The position numbers and the translations under genes are program-made. Shown one piece after another: positions 26,141 to 35,669 of a stretch of DNA of 64,000 nucleotides (the first letter of the stretch is position 1; each line of letters starts with the position of its first letter). The notes under the pieces were generated by a model. It had not been told where the DNA came from, did not search any database, and saw only the letters and a program-made list of their open reading frames with translations. Source of the DNA: Clostridium_AD frigoriphilum (lineage in GTDB: Bacteria > Bacillota > Clostridia > Clostridiales > Clostridiaceae); NCBI RefSeq assembly GCF_036541405.1, contig NZ_JAZHFS010000012.1, positions 91,559-155,558 on the forward strand. The letters run 5' to 3'.

Positions 26141-27169
26141 ATGTATAGTTTTAAAAATGATTATAGTGAAGGCGCTCATCCAAATATACTGAAAGTATTA
26201 ATGGAATCAAATATGGAGCAAACAGATGGATATGGAGAAGATAAATACTCAATAGGTGCTATTAAATTATTAAAGGATAAAATAAAGTGTAATGATGTTG
26301 ATATCCATATGCTTTGTGGTGGAACTCAAACAAACCTTACGGCCATTTCAGCTTTTTTAAGACCGCATGAGGCTGTCATATCAGCAAATACAGGACATGT
26401 ATTAGTTCATGAAACTGGAGCAATAGAGGCAACTGGTCATAAAGTTATTTCTATAAAAGTAGAGGATGGAAAACTTAAACCTACTCATATACAAATGGTT
26501 ATAGATGAACATACGGATGAGCACATGGTAAAGCCTAAGATGGTTTACATATCAAATCCAACAGAAATAGGTACTATATATAAGAAAAAAGAATTAGAAG
26601 AGTTATATGGATATTGCACAAAAAGTAATATAATTTTGTATATTGATGGAGCAAGGCTTGGATCCGCTTTATGTTCAAAAGAAAATGATATAGAAATTTC
26701 AGACTTGCCAAAACTAGCTGATGTTTTTTATATAGGTGGAACTAAAAACGGTGCATTACTGGGTGAGGCCATTGTTATTTGCAAAGAGGGCCTTAAAGAG
26801 GATTTTAGATATCATATTAAGCAAAAGGGTGGATTACTTGCAAAAGGCAGGTTAATAGGTATACAGTTTTTGGAGCTATTTAAAAATGATCTTTATTTTA
26901 ATTTAGCGAGACATGCTAATTTTATGGCGGAAAAATTAAAATTAGGAATTAAAGAGTGTGGATATAAATTTTTAATAAATTCATCAACAAATCAAATATT
27001 CCCAATATTGCCTAATAAAACAATTGAGAAACTTCAAGAAAATTATTTGTTTTTTGTATGGCAAAAAATTGATGAGGATAATTCTGCAGTGCGTTTAGTA
27101 ACATCTTGGGCAACTAAAGACGAGTCTGTTAAGTCATTTATAGATGATTTAAAACTAATTAGCAAATAA
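26141..27169 (+). CDS. ltaE: Low-specificity threonine aldolase family PLP enzyme
   Basis: A 342-residue beta-eliminating-lyase-family PLP enzyme that would split threonine into glycine and acetaldehyde. The PLP lysine is Lys202 in the motif F-Y-I-G-G-T-K-N-G, and DYSEGAHP plus the DGYGEDKYS substitute are typical near the N-terminus. A ribosome site GAGAGGGG precedes ATG 26141. The exact stereochemistry or substrate cannot be read from sequence. Confidence 0.8.
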   Translation: MYSFKNDYSEGAHPNILKVLMESNMEQTDGYGEDKYSIGAIKLLKDKIKCNDVDIHMLCGGTQTNLTAISAFLRPHEAVISANTGHVLVHETGAIEATGHKVISIKVEDGKLKPTHIQMVIDEHTDEHMVKPKMVYISNPTEIGTIYKKKELEELYGYCTKSNIILYIDGARLGSALCSKENDIEISDLPKLADVFYIGGTKNGALLGEAIVICKEGLKEDFRYHIKQKGGLLAKGRLIGIQFLELFKNDLYFNLARHANFMAEKLKLGIKECGYKFLINSSTNQIFPILPNKTIEKLQENYLFFVWQKIDEDNSAVRLVTSWATKDESVKSFIDDLKLISK

Positions 27170-27251
27170 GAAAATAGATGATAAATTCAGTTTTACTAGC
27201 ATAGATTATTGTAGAATACTATTAGTTTATTGCAATATCGAACTTATTTTA

Positions 27252-27280
27252 TTGCATTTTAGGTGAAAATCATGTATTCT
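27252..27280 (+). promoter_or_regulatory. Predicted pyc promoter
   Basis: TTGCAT and TATTCT with a 17-bp spacer, 54 bp before the start of pyc. Confidence 0.45.
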
Positions 27281-27333
27281 AGTTAATAATGATTAATGAA
27301 TAATTAAATGGACAAAAGGCTATATAGGGGGTA

Positions 27334-30300
27334 ATGAAAGTGAGAAAGTTTAAAAGAGTACTAGTAGCAAATAGAGGTGAAATTGCAATAAGAATTTTTA
27401 GAGCTTGTAATGAGCTTGGAATTCGTACGGTTGCAATTTACTCTAATGAGGATAAATATTCTCTATTCAAAACTAAGGCAGATGAGGCATATCTAATTGG
27501 AAAAAACAGAAGTCCTGTTGAGGCATATTTAAACATCGAGGAAATAATAAGTATTGCGCTTAAAAAAGGTGTAGATGCTATTCATCCAGGGTATGGTTTT
27601 TTATCAGAGAATCCTGAATTTGCAATAAAATGTGCTAAAGCAGGTATTGAATTTATTGGACCAACTGCGGAGATGATGGATAGTCTTGGAGATAAAATCA
27701 AATCTAAGATTGTGGCAAATGCGGTAGGAGTGCCCACTATACCTGGAGATAAAAAAGAAGTTGATACAGTTTATGAGGCAAAGGAACTTGCAGAAAAATG
27801 TGGATATCCTGTTATGCTAAAAGCAGTCGCCGGTGGTGGTGGACGAGGCATGAGAATTGTACGCGATGCGAGTGAATTAGAAGCCTCTTATATTAGTGCT
27901 AAAAGTGAAGCAAAAAAAGCTTTTGGTGTAGACCACCTTTATGTAGAAAAATATCTTGAAAAATCTAAACATATAGAAGTTCAGGTTCTTGGAGACAAGT
28001 TCGGAAATATTGTTCATTTACATGAGCGTGATTGTTCCATCCAAAGAAGGCATCAAAAGGTTGTAGAATATACTCCTGCATTTTCAATATCACAGGAAAA
28101 AAGAGATGAAATTTGTAATGATGCATTAAAAATTGCTAAATCAGTAAATTATAGAAGTGCCGGTACATTGGAGTTCTTAGTAGACACTAAGGGAAATCAT
28201 TATTTTATAGAAATGAACCCTAGAATTCAAGTTGAGCATACCGTTACAGAAATGGTAACAGGTATTGATATAGTTCAAAGTCAGATACTTATAGCAGAAG
28301 ATTATGCTTTAAATTCACCTGAAATAGGGATTAAATCACAAGAGGATGTACAAGTTAATGGATTTTCTATTCAGTGTCGTATAACTACAGAGGATCCTTC
28401 TAATAATTTTGCGCCAGACACAGGTAAAATAGAAGAATACAGAACTGGTTCTGGTTTTGGAATAAGACTAGATGGAGGTAATGGATTCGCTGGAGCTATA
28501 ATTAGTCCTTATTATGATAGTTTACTCGTAAAAAACATATCATGGTCTAGAACTTTTAAAGATGCCATAAAGAAGTCTATTAGAGCTGTAGAGGAAACTA
28601 GAATTACAGGAGTAAAGACTAATATAGGTTTTTTAATTAATGTATTAAATCATCCTACTTTCCTTAAAGGCGAATGTAATACAAATTTTATTGAAGAAAA
28701 TCCTGAACTTATATCTATTACACCTCAGGCAGATGAAGAAAGTAGAGTACTTAAATTTATTGGTGAAAAAATGGTTAATGAGAACAATGGTATTAAAAAA
28801 CTTTATGATGTACCAGTAGTTCCAAAAATAATAATGCCAAATGAACTTAGTGGAACAAAACAAATATTAGATCTTCATGGGACAGAAGGACTTTTAAAAT
28901 GGATTAAAGGACAAAATAAATTGTTATTGACTGATACAACAATGAGAGATGCTCAACAATCATTAATGGCAACTAGAGTGAGAACAAAGGACATGTTAAA
29001 GATAGCAACCGCTACCTCTGTTTATGGAACTGATTTGTTTTCTCTTGAAATGTGGGGAGGAGCTACTTTTGATGTTGCATATAGATATTTGAATGAATCT
29101 CCCTGGGAGAGATTAACACAACTTAGAAAGAAAATTCCTAATGTACTTTTTCAGATGCTTATACGTGGAGCGAATGCAGTAGGTTATAAGAATTATCCTG
29201 ATAATATAGTTCGCGAATTTATTAAAGAATCAGCGAGCAGTGGTGTTGATGTATTTAGAATATTTGATTCACTAAATTGGCTTAAAGGAATGGAAACTTC
29301 AATAGATGAGGTTCTTAAAAGTGATAAGGTTGCAGAAGCTTGTATTTGTTATACAGGTGATATATTAAATGATAAAAAAAATAAATATAATTTGGATTAT
29401 TATATAAAACTTGCAAAGGAAATTGAAAAAACAGGAGCTCATATATTAGGTATAAAAGATATGTCAGCACTTCTTAAACCTCATGCTGCATTTAAGCTAA
29501 TTAATGCCTTAAAGCAAGAGGTAGGAATGCCTATTCATCTTCATACTCATGATACTACAGGAAATGGTGTTGCTACAGTTTTAATGGCAGCTCAAGCAGG
29601 TGTTGATATTGTAGATACAGCATTTAACAGTATGTCAGGTCTTACTAGTCAGCCAGCTCTAAACTCAGTTGTTGCAGCACTTAAAAATACTGACAGAGAT
29701 ACTGGAATAGACCTTAAAGGGATTCAGGGGATTTCAGATTATTGGGATGCTGTAAGACCAGTTTATGACCAATTTAAATCAGATTTGAATTCTGGTTCAG
29801 CTGAAATTTATAGATATGAAATCCCAGGAGGTCAATACTCTAACCTTAAACCACAAGTAGAGAGTTTCGGTTTAGGGCATAAATTTAATGAAATTAAAGA
29901 AACATATAAAGTTGTAAATGATATGGTAGGGGATATTGTAAAGGTAACTCCATCTTCTAAGATGGTTGGAGATTTTGCAATATTTATGGTCCAAAATGAC
30001 CTTACACCAGAAAATATATATGAAAAAGCAATTAAAATGTCCTTCCCAGATTCTGTTGTATCATACTTTAAAGGAATGATGGGTCAACCAATGGGAGGAT
30101 TTCCAGAGAAACTTCAGAAATTAGTTTTAAAGGGTGAAGATCCAATTACAGGTAGACCAGGTGAATTATTGCCAGATGAAGATTTTGATATGGTGGAGAA
30201 ACACTTAATAGAAAAATTTAATATAACTCCAACTAAAAAAGATATATTAAGTTATTCATTATATCCAGATGTATTTGATAACTATATTAAATATATTCAG

Positions 30301-30768
30301 GAGTATGGAGATTTAAGCAGAATTGGAAGCGATATTTTCTTCCACGGACTAAATGAGGGTGAAACTTGTGAGGCTGAAATTGCGGATGGAAAAACCCATA
30401 TGATAAAATTGCTTCATATTAGTAAATTAGATTTAGAAGGTAATAAAGTTCTTGTGTTTGAGGTTGATGGAAATAGACGTGAAATAAAAATCAAAGACAA
30501 AAACAACAAGGCTGTGCTAAATTACCAAGTGTCACAAATGGCAGATCCGTCAAATCCTTTAGAGGTTGGATCTCCAATACCAGGAACAGTTATATCTATA
30601 CTTGTAGCAGAGGGAGATAAAGTAACTGAAAATCAACAATTAATGGTAGTTGAGGCTATGAAAATGGAGACTAGGGTAATTGCCTCAAAGGCAGGTGTAG
30701 TTGAGTTAATTAATGTTAAAGAAGGACAACAGGTAAAGGCTGGGGAACTTTTAATAAATTTAAAATAG
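27334..30768 (+). CDS. pyc: Pyruvate carboxylase
   Basis: A 1144-residue single-chain pyruvate carboxylase that makes oxaloacetate from pyruvate and bicarbonate. The biotin carboxylase domain (about 1-455) has the ATP-grasp glycine loop GGGGRGMR; the carboxyltransferase TIM barrel (about 530-800) begins with LLTDTTMRDAQQSL; the biotin carrier at the C-terminus has Lys1110 in E-A-M-K-M-E-T. Length is full. Start ATG 27334 has GGGGG just upstream. It is a single gene with a terminator after it. Confidence 0.96.
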   Translation: MKVRKFKRVLVANRGEIAIRIFRACNELGIRTVAIYSNEDKYSLFKTKADEAYLIGKNRSPVEAYLNIEEIISIALKKGVDAIHPGYGFLSENPEFAIKCAKAGIEFIGPTAEMMDSLGDKIKSKIVANAVGVPTIPGDKKEVDTVYEAKELAEKCGYPVMLKAVAGGGGRGMRIVRDASELEASYISAKSEAKKAFGVDHLYVEKYLEKSKHIEVQVLGDKFGNIVHLHERDCSIQRRHQKVVEYTPAFSISQEKRDEICNDALKIAKSVNYRSAGTLEFLVDTKGNHYFIEMNPRIQVEHTVTEMVTGIDIVQSQILIAEDYALNSPEIGIKSQEDVQVNGFSIQCRITTEDPSNNFAPDTGKIEEYRTGSGFGIRLDGGNGFAGAIISPYYDSLLVKNISWSRTFKDAIKKSIRAVEETRITGVKTNIGFLINVLNHPTFLKGECNTNFIEENPELISITPQADEESRVLKFIGEKMVNENNGIKKLYDVPVVPKIIMPNELSGTKQILDLHGTEGLLKWIKGQNKLLLTDTTMRDAQQSLMATRVRTKDMLKIATATSVYGTDLFSLEMWGGATFDVAYRYLNESPWERLTQLRKKIPNVLFQMLIRGANAVGYKNYPDNIVREFIKESASSGVDVFRIFDSLNWLKGMETSIDEVLKSDKVAEACICYTGDILNDKKNKYNLDYYIKLAKEIEKTGAHILGIKDMSALLKPHAAFKLINALKQEVGMPIHLHTHDTTGNGVATVLMAAQAGVDIVDTAFNSMSGLTSQPALNSVVAALKNTDRDTGIDLKGIQGISDYWDAVRPVYDQFKSDLNSGSAEIYRYEIPGGQYSNLKPQVESFGLGHKFNEIKETYKVVNDMVGDIVKVTPSSKMVGDFAIFMVQNDLTPENIYEKAIKMSFPDSVVSYFKGMMGQPMGGFPEKLQKLVLKGEDPITGRPGELLPDEDFDMVEKHLIEKFNITPTKKDILSYSLYPDVFDNYIKYIQEYGDLSRIGSDIFFHGLNEGETCEAEIADGKTHMIKLLHISKLDLEGNKVLVFEVDGNRREIKIKDKNNKAVLNYQVSQMADPSNPLEVGSPIPGTVISILVAEGDKVTENQQLMVVEAMKMETRVIASKAGVVELINVKEGQQVKAGELLINLK

Positions 30769-30788
30769 AATAAAAGGGATATAGGAAA

Positions 30789-30828
30789 AGATAGTAAAAC
30801 TTTGAAATAAGGTTTACTATCTTTTTTA
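30789..30828 (+). terminator. Terminator after pyc
   Basis: AGATAGTAAAAC and GGTTTACTATCT form a stem followed by a long T run, about 20 bp after the pyc stop. Confidence 0.85.
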
Positions 30829-30924
30829 TTTTTTTACGATTAGATGTCTAAGTAAAATAACTAACTAAATAATATGTAATTATACGCTGAAGTATTAAGA
30901 ATATAATTGTAAAATAAAATACTA

Positions 30925-30953
30925 TTGTGTAAACGACTAATATATGCTAATAT
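30925..30953 (+). promoter_or_regulatory. Possible promoter of the GPH transporter gene
   Basis: TTGTGT and TAATAT with a 17-bp spacer. Operator-like repeat 1 starts 17 bp after the -10, which suits a repressor site. The 469-bp region to 31237 otherwise holds only the sites listed next. Confidence 0.4.
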
Positions 30954-30970
30954 ATAATTATAAAAGAAAA

Positions 30971-31081
30971 GAAAAGGTTTTCCTAAAAAGAATTATTTGA
31001 TTTTACATAATTATTTTTAGCTAAACAAGCGTACTTGTAAAAGTACGTATTAAATTTAGAAGTATAGAAAAGGTTTTCCTA
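30971..31081. repeat. Pair of identical 15-bp operator-like repeats
   Basis: GAAAAGGTTTTCCTA occurs at 30971-30985 and again at 31067-31081, 96 bp apart. Each is a dyad of GAAAA and TTTTC around two bases. Both are upstream of the sugar transporter whose neighbour is a LacI-type repressor, so they are plausible looped operators. Between them, 31030-31046 holds a CGTACTT/AAGTACG inverted repeat. Confidence 0.55.
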
Positions 31082-31196
31082 TAAAAAGTTTGGCGGTAAT
31101 ATTGTGGACATGTTACTTGGAAAATGGATATTTTAGTAGATGATATACCCGATGGACTATTTCTACAAAAGTAAAAGAAAATATAAATAAAACAAA

Positions 31197-31214
31197 GATA
31201 GCGTTAACACTATC
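31197..31214. promoter_or_regulatory. 18-bp near-perfect palindrome before the transporter
   Basis: GATAGCGTTAACACTATC is symmetric except for one base pair and ends 6 bp before the ribosome site of the transporter. The size and position fit a LacI-family operator. Confidence 0.5.
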
Positions 31215-31237
31215 CAATATACAAGGAGGAAATAAAA

Positions 31238-32659
31238 ATGAAACAAGTGAACCAAATGAAACAAAGATTTGCATTTGCAGCAGGTGCATTCGGCCATGAC
31301 ATTTTTTACCAAGCATTGTCAACATATTTCATGATTTTCGTTACAAAAGCTATGTTTGCAGGAGCTCCAAAGGAAACACAGATGAAAATGATAGGGTTAG
31401 TTACCTCATTAGTTGTAGGTATCAGACTAGTTGAAATTATCTTTGACCCAATTATTGGTAGCGTTATAGACAACACTAAAACTAAATGGGGGAAATTCCG
31501 TCCATGGCTTTGTATTGGTGGAACAATCAGTGCAATTTGTTTAGCAATGCTATTTACTAACTTCTTTGGACTCGCAACAAGTAACCAAACTTTATTTACA
31601 ATTCTATTTATTATTGTTTTCATCATATTAGACTGTGCTTTTTCATTTAAAGATATTGCATTTTGGTCAATAATCCCTGCACTTAGTGATGATTCGGCAG
31701 AACGTGGAAAATTAGCAACATTTGGACGTTTCGCTTCATCATTAGGGGCAAATGGAACAACACTAGTAGTAATCCCTATAGTTTCATTCTTTACATTAGT
31801 AGTTACTGGTCACTCTGGCCAAGGAGCTAGCGGATGGTTCGCTTTTGGCTTAATAGCTGCAATAATCTATGGTGTTACAAGTTGGATTGTAGCTCTTGGT
31901 ACAAAAGAACAAGAAAGTGTTTTACGTAAGCAACACGGGAAAACTTCACTTAAAGATGTATTTACTGCACTTACTAAAAACGACCAATTAATGTGGTTGG
32001 CACTAGCATATCTTTTGTTTGCTATTGGGTATGTAGCTACAACAGCCGTATTAATGCTTTACTTCCAATATGTAATTGGGAATATATCAGCTTTTTCAAT
32101 TGTAGGTATTGTAGCTGCAATTTGTGGTATTATATCTGTTCCACTTTACCCAATTATCACTAAATATATTTCAAGAAAATATGTTTACATAGTTGGTATT
32201 TTATCAATGTTAATTGGATATTTGATACTTTCCGTAGTCTCAACAAGTTCAATGGCAGTTATTATTATAGGGCTAGTATTCTTCTATTTTCCGTACCAAT
32301 TAATTTTTCTAGCAGTGCTTATGACAATAAGTGACTCAGTTGAATACGGACAATGGAAAAATGGAGTTCGTAATGAAGCAGTAACTTTATCTCTTCGTCC
32401 ATTATTAGATAAACTCGCAGGAGCTTTATCTAATGGTATCGTAGGTTTCATATCAGTAACGTGTGGTATGATTGGAGATGCACAAGCAAGTGATATAAGC
32501 TCTAATGCTATTGTGACATTTAAAATGTGGGCTTTCTATTTACCAGCAGCATTAATGATTATTTCCGGTGTTATCTTTTTATTCAAAATTAAATTAACAG
32601 AAAAGAGACATGCTGAAATAGTAAAAGAATTAGAAGCATCATTAGCAAAAGTAAACTAA
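31238..32659 (+). CDS. GPH-family sugar:cation symporter (MelB/XylP-like)
   Basis: A 473-residue membrane protein with about 12 membrane segments. The family motif is clear near residues 75-95 (DPIIGSVIDNTKTKWGKFRP) and the loop of the second half is ISRKYVY. It would import a glycoside, pentoside or hexuronide with Na+ or H+; the substrate is not evident and no glycosidase is next to it. Six of ten arginines use CGT, while neighbours mainly use AGA, which hints at a different origin. A strong AAGGAGG ribosome site precedes ATG 31238. The LacI-type gene downstream is the likely regulator. Confidence 0.85.
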   Translation: MKQVNQMKQRFAFAAGAFGHDIFYQALSTYFMIFVTKAMFAGAPKETQMKMIGLVTSLVVGIRLVEIIFDPIIGSVIDNTKTKWGKFRPWLCIGGTISAICLAMLFTNFFGLATSNQTLFTILFIIVFIILDCAFSFKDIAFWSIIPALSDDSAERGKLATFGRFASSLGANGTTLVVIPIVSFFTLVVTGHSGQGASGWFAFGLIAAIIYGVTSWIVALGTKEQESVLRKQHGKTSLKDVFTALTKNDQLMWLALAYLLFAIGYVATTAVLMLYFQYVIGNISAFSIVGIVAAICGIISVPLYPIITKYISRKYVYIVGILSMLIGYLILSVVSTSSMAVIIIGLVFFYFPYQLIFLAVLMTISDSVEYGQWKNGVRNEAVTLSLRPLLDKLAGALSNGIVGFISVTCGMIGDAQASDISSNAIVTFKMWAFYLPAALMIISGVIFLFKIKLTEKRHAEIVKELEASLAKVN

Positions 32660-32692
32660 TTTAATTCAATAATTAAAGTATTATTAATACTA

Positions 32693-32730
32693 AAAAGCTG
32701 CCTCAAGACAAAATTGAGGTAGCTTTATCT
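32693..32730 (+). terminator. Terminator after the GPH transporter
   Basis: AAAGCTGCCTCAA pairs with TTGAGGTAGCTTT, followed by a weak T-rich tail. Confidence 0.65.
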
Positions 32731-32828
32731 TTACAAATTTTAATTTAAATAGTAATATTTCCATATATGAGTAATTAGTTAACTTAATATAATATATGTA
32801 AATTTTCTTGCTTTATAGGGGGGCAAAA

Positions 32829-33845
32829 ATGAAAGCTAGTATAAGAGATGTCGCAAGGGAAGCTAATGTTTCTATGAGTACTGTATCAAGAGTTATAAAT
32901 AAAAATTATCCTGTTAAAGAAGATACTAAAATTAGAGTTGAAAAAGCTGTAGAAAAATTGAACTTTAGTCCTAACACATTGGCAAGATCCTTAATTTGTC
33001 AAAACACAAAAACAATAGGAATTCTAGTTCCAAGCATAGACAATTTATTCTTTCCAACTGTAATTAAAGCTATCGAATATGAACTTAGAATAAACGGTTA
33101 TTCAATTTACCTTTGTGATACAGCTGATAACGCTTCAGAAGAAATAAAATATATAAGATCACTTATGGGAAGACAAGTAGATGGCATTATAGTAATTGAT
33201 CCCAAAACAGAAAATATGAGGAGTGGGTTTTATGAAATTGTAGGAAAAGATATACCACTTGTATCAATCAATGGATATAATAAGGACATAGATTGTAATT
33301 TTGTACTCAATGATGAAGCAAATGGTGCAAGGCAAGCAATGGAATATCTTTTAAAACTTGGACATGAAAATATAATATTTGTACGAGGAAAAGAGAGTTA
33401 CTCATATGACATAAAAGAAAACGTTTATATTAAATTCATGGAAGAAAACAAATTAACTGTTAGAAAGAAAATTATAGATGTTGGTGAAGGCAATAGTTAC
33501 GATACTGTTAACGGGACAATGAATATAATGAGAAAAGAACTAGAAAACTTAAAGGCACCTATTGCTGTATTTTCCTGTAATGATTTAATGGCACTCGGAG
33601 TTTTAAACGCTTGTAAAAAAATGAATCTCGATGTACCTAAGGAAGTTTCAATAATTGGATTTGATAACATTTGTATTTCGAGTATGGTTGAACCCAAAAT
33701 TACAACAGTAGATCAAAATATGTATTTACTTGGGGAAAATGCTGCAAAAATGCTTTTGGACTTAATAGATAATAACAATCAAAAGGTTAACAGAATTAAA
33801 CTAAGCACAAAACTAATCATTAGAGATAGTTGCAGTAATATTTAG
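32829..33845 (+). CDS. LacI-family transcriptional regulator
   Basis: A 338-residue repressor. The N-terminal helix-turn-helix and hinge (residues 1-60: IRDVAREANVSMSTVSRVIN, then PNTLARSL) are standard, followed by a periplasmic-binding-protein-like sensor domain. Start ATG 32829 has AGGGGGG 5 bases upstream; the frame is open to 32808. It probably controls the sugar transporter upstream through the dyads at 30971, 31067 or 31197. Confidence 0.88.
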   Translation: MKASIRDVAREANVSMSTVSRVINKNYPVKEDTKIRVEKAVEKLNFSPNTLARSLICQNTKTIGILVPSIDNLFFPTVIKAIEYELRINGYSIYLCDTADNASEEIKYIRSLMGRQVDGIIVIDPKTENMRSGFYEIVGKDIPLVSINGYNKDIDCNFVLNDEANGARQAMEYLLKLGHENIIFVRGKESYSYDIKENVYIKFMEENKLTVRKKIIDVGEGNSYDTVNGTMNIMRKELENLKAPIAVFSCNDLMALGVLNACKKMNLDVPKEVSIIGFDNICISSMVEPKITTVDQNMYLLGENAAKMLLDLIDNNNQKVNRIKLSTKLIIRDSCSNI

Positions 33846-33890
33846 ATCTAAATATTAAGTAATCATAAGGATCTAGGTATAATTAATATA

Positions 33891-33922
33891 AAAAGGCATC
33901 TACAAAAAAGTAGGTGCCTTTT
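33891..33922. terminator. Bidirectional terminator between lacI-type gene and ppx
   Basis: AAAAGGCATCTAC and GTAGGTGCCTTTT form a 13-bp stem with A and T runs on either side, between convergent genes. Confidence 0.85.
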
Positions 33923-33940
33923 ATAAGCATGTAGTGTATA

Positions 33941-35443
33941 TCATTTTATTATTAATTTCTTATTATATATCTTTTCAAATGATGAACAGCATTGTAGTGC
34001 CGCACTTATTTCGAGCAATGGGTCTGCTTTTGCATCAACGGTTATTGTTACAGTATCTAATCCAATGCTGCAACTAATAAATTGTATATTTCCATTTAAG
34101 CAACTATCCAGACTTTCACTAATGCGTAGTAGTATGGTTAACTTATCTATTATATCTAAATCTTGTTTAGTTATTAAATTCTGGTACAATTTTAAGTCAA
34201 TTTTAAATTCATTTTTTCTGTGAAGAGCAGCTATGTATGAAGCCATTAGTTGCTCTTTATGAGTAAGTCCATTAATTTTAGAGTTTGCAATCATATAGGA
34301 AGAATGTTTATGATGATCAAAATAACTTATAAGAATCCCTATATCATGAAGCATTGCTGCAGTTTTCAAAATTTTATAAGGGTTTATTGGTATGTCGATA
34401 ATTGTATTAAGCTCATTATACAGGGTTTTAGTTAACATCCATACGTGACTCGGATGTTTAACGTCAATTTTATAATTAAGTAAGTGGTTATTAAGAGAGA
34501 AATCAAGCACATCATTTAAAGGTATTTTACTATTAAAGATATATTCATATAAAACACCATCACGAAGACCACTTCCGCTAACATGGAGTTCTTTTATATT
34601 AAGGTATTCAATTAAGGTAACTAAAGATGCAGCAGCACCAACAAAAATATCGGCTCTTTCCTTTGAGAGTCCCTTAAGTTTTTTTCTTTGAAAAGACTCT
34701 TTAACTTTAACCTGATCGTAGATAGTTATAACTTCATTTGTAGGAATTATATAATTATGAAGATTATCTATAGGATAATTAGTTTTTCTCTTATGTAATT
34801 TACCGATATTTCTTATAGTACCACCGATCCCAATTATGGGTATATTTTTAACTTCTTTTAGCCAAGGAATATCTTTATAAAGTGAAGTAAGAAATGTCTT
34901 AATTTCAGCTTCGCTTTTATCATTCATGACCTTTTGAAGTGAAAACTTTTCTGTGAGATTTATGGCACCAAAAGGTAAACTTATGGATGCTTTTAATTTT
35001 CTGTTTTTAACTAAAATTAATTCTGAACTACTTCCACCAATATCCATTATTAGTGCATCAGAAAAATCCATACTGTTGATAGCCCCAAAATAATCATAGT
35101 AAGCTTCTTCAATTCCAGTTAAAACACGAATATCAATAGAAAGTTCTGATTTAACACGGTTTAAAAATTCAATTTGATTGGTGGCTTTACGGACAGCTTC
35201 TGTAGCAACAGCTAAAATTTCACTTATATCTTGAATAAAACACAACCGTTTAAAGAAAGCTAAAGTAGATATAGCATTATCAATTCTAGAGGGATTTAAT
35301 TCTCCATTTTTGGTCATATCTTTGCCAAGGCGAACACTCCTTTTAATTTCATCTACTATTCTAAAGGAATTATCTTTGTTTATTTGAACAATTACTAGAC
35401 GTATAGAATTTGATCCTATATCAATTATGGCTATTTTTTTCAT
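33941..35443 (-). CDS. ppx: Exopolyphosphatase (Ppx/GppA family) with HD-like C-terminus
   Basis: A 500-residue Ppx/GppA enzyme that would cleave terminal phosphate from polyphosphate or pppGpp. The actin-fold motifs are intact: IDIGSNSIRL at the N-terminus, ATEAVRKATN, and the phosphate loop MDIGGSSSEL with SLPFGAINLTE. The C-terminal half has a helical HD-like region with MLHDIG. It is divergent from the related gene at 35670, which lacks these phosphate motifs. A GGGGAATA ribosome site precedes ATG 35443. Confidence 0.88.
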   Translation of the reverse strand: MKKIAIIDIGSNSIRLVIVQINKDNSFRIVDEIKRSVRLGKDMTKNGELNPSRIDNAISTLAFFKRLCFIQDISEILAVATEAVRKATNQIEFLNRVKSELSIDIRVLTGIEEAYYDYFGAINSMDFSDALIMDIGGSSSELILVKNRKLKASISLPFGAINLTEKFSLQKVMNDKSEAEIKTFLTSLYKDIPWLKEVKNIPIIGIGGTIRNIGKLHKRKTNYPIDNLHNYIIPTNEVITIYDQVKVKESFQRKKLKGLSKERADIFVGAAASLVTLIEYLNIKELHVSGSGLRDGVLYEYIFNSKIPLNDVLDFSLNNHLLNYKIDVKHPSHVWMLTKTLYNELNTIIDIPINPYKILKTAAMLHDIGILISYFDHHKHSSYMIANSKINGLTHKEQLMASYIAALHRKNEFKIDLKLYQNLITKQDLDIIDKLTILLRISESLDSCLNGNIQFISCSIGLDTVTITVDAKADPLLEISAALQCCSSFEKIYNKKLIIK

Positions 35444-35561
35444 TTTTATTATTCCCCTTTGAAATTCATTTATTATACAACTTATGTCTATAATAATTAA
35501 TAGTTATAATATTTGCAAGTGTTAATAAATATGCCCCTTACAAATAATTTTTTTTTTATGG

Positions 35562-35611
35562 TTAAAGTTAGGTTAAGGTTTCGTTAAATATAATATACAT
35601 TATTGTATAAT
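35562..35611 (+). promoter_or_regulatory. Pho-box-like triple repeat and -10 before the polyphosphate operon
   Basis: TTAAAG (35562-35567), TTAAGG (35573-35578) and TTAAAT (35584-35589) are spaced by 5 bp each, an exact 11-bp period, and TATAAT lies at 35606-35611, 16 bp after the last. Gram-positive PhoP binds TTAACA-like hexamers with 5-bp spacers in this position. No separate good -35 is seen, as expected for an activated promoter. Confidence 0.55.
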
Positions 35612-35669
35612 AACAAACATTATAGTAGTATCAATATATATGAATTTTTTTATACAAAGGAGATTTTTT

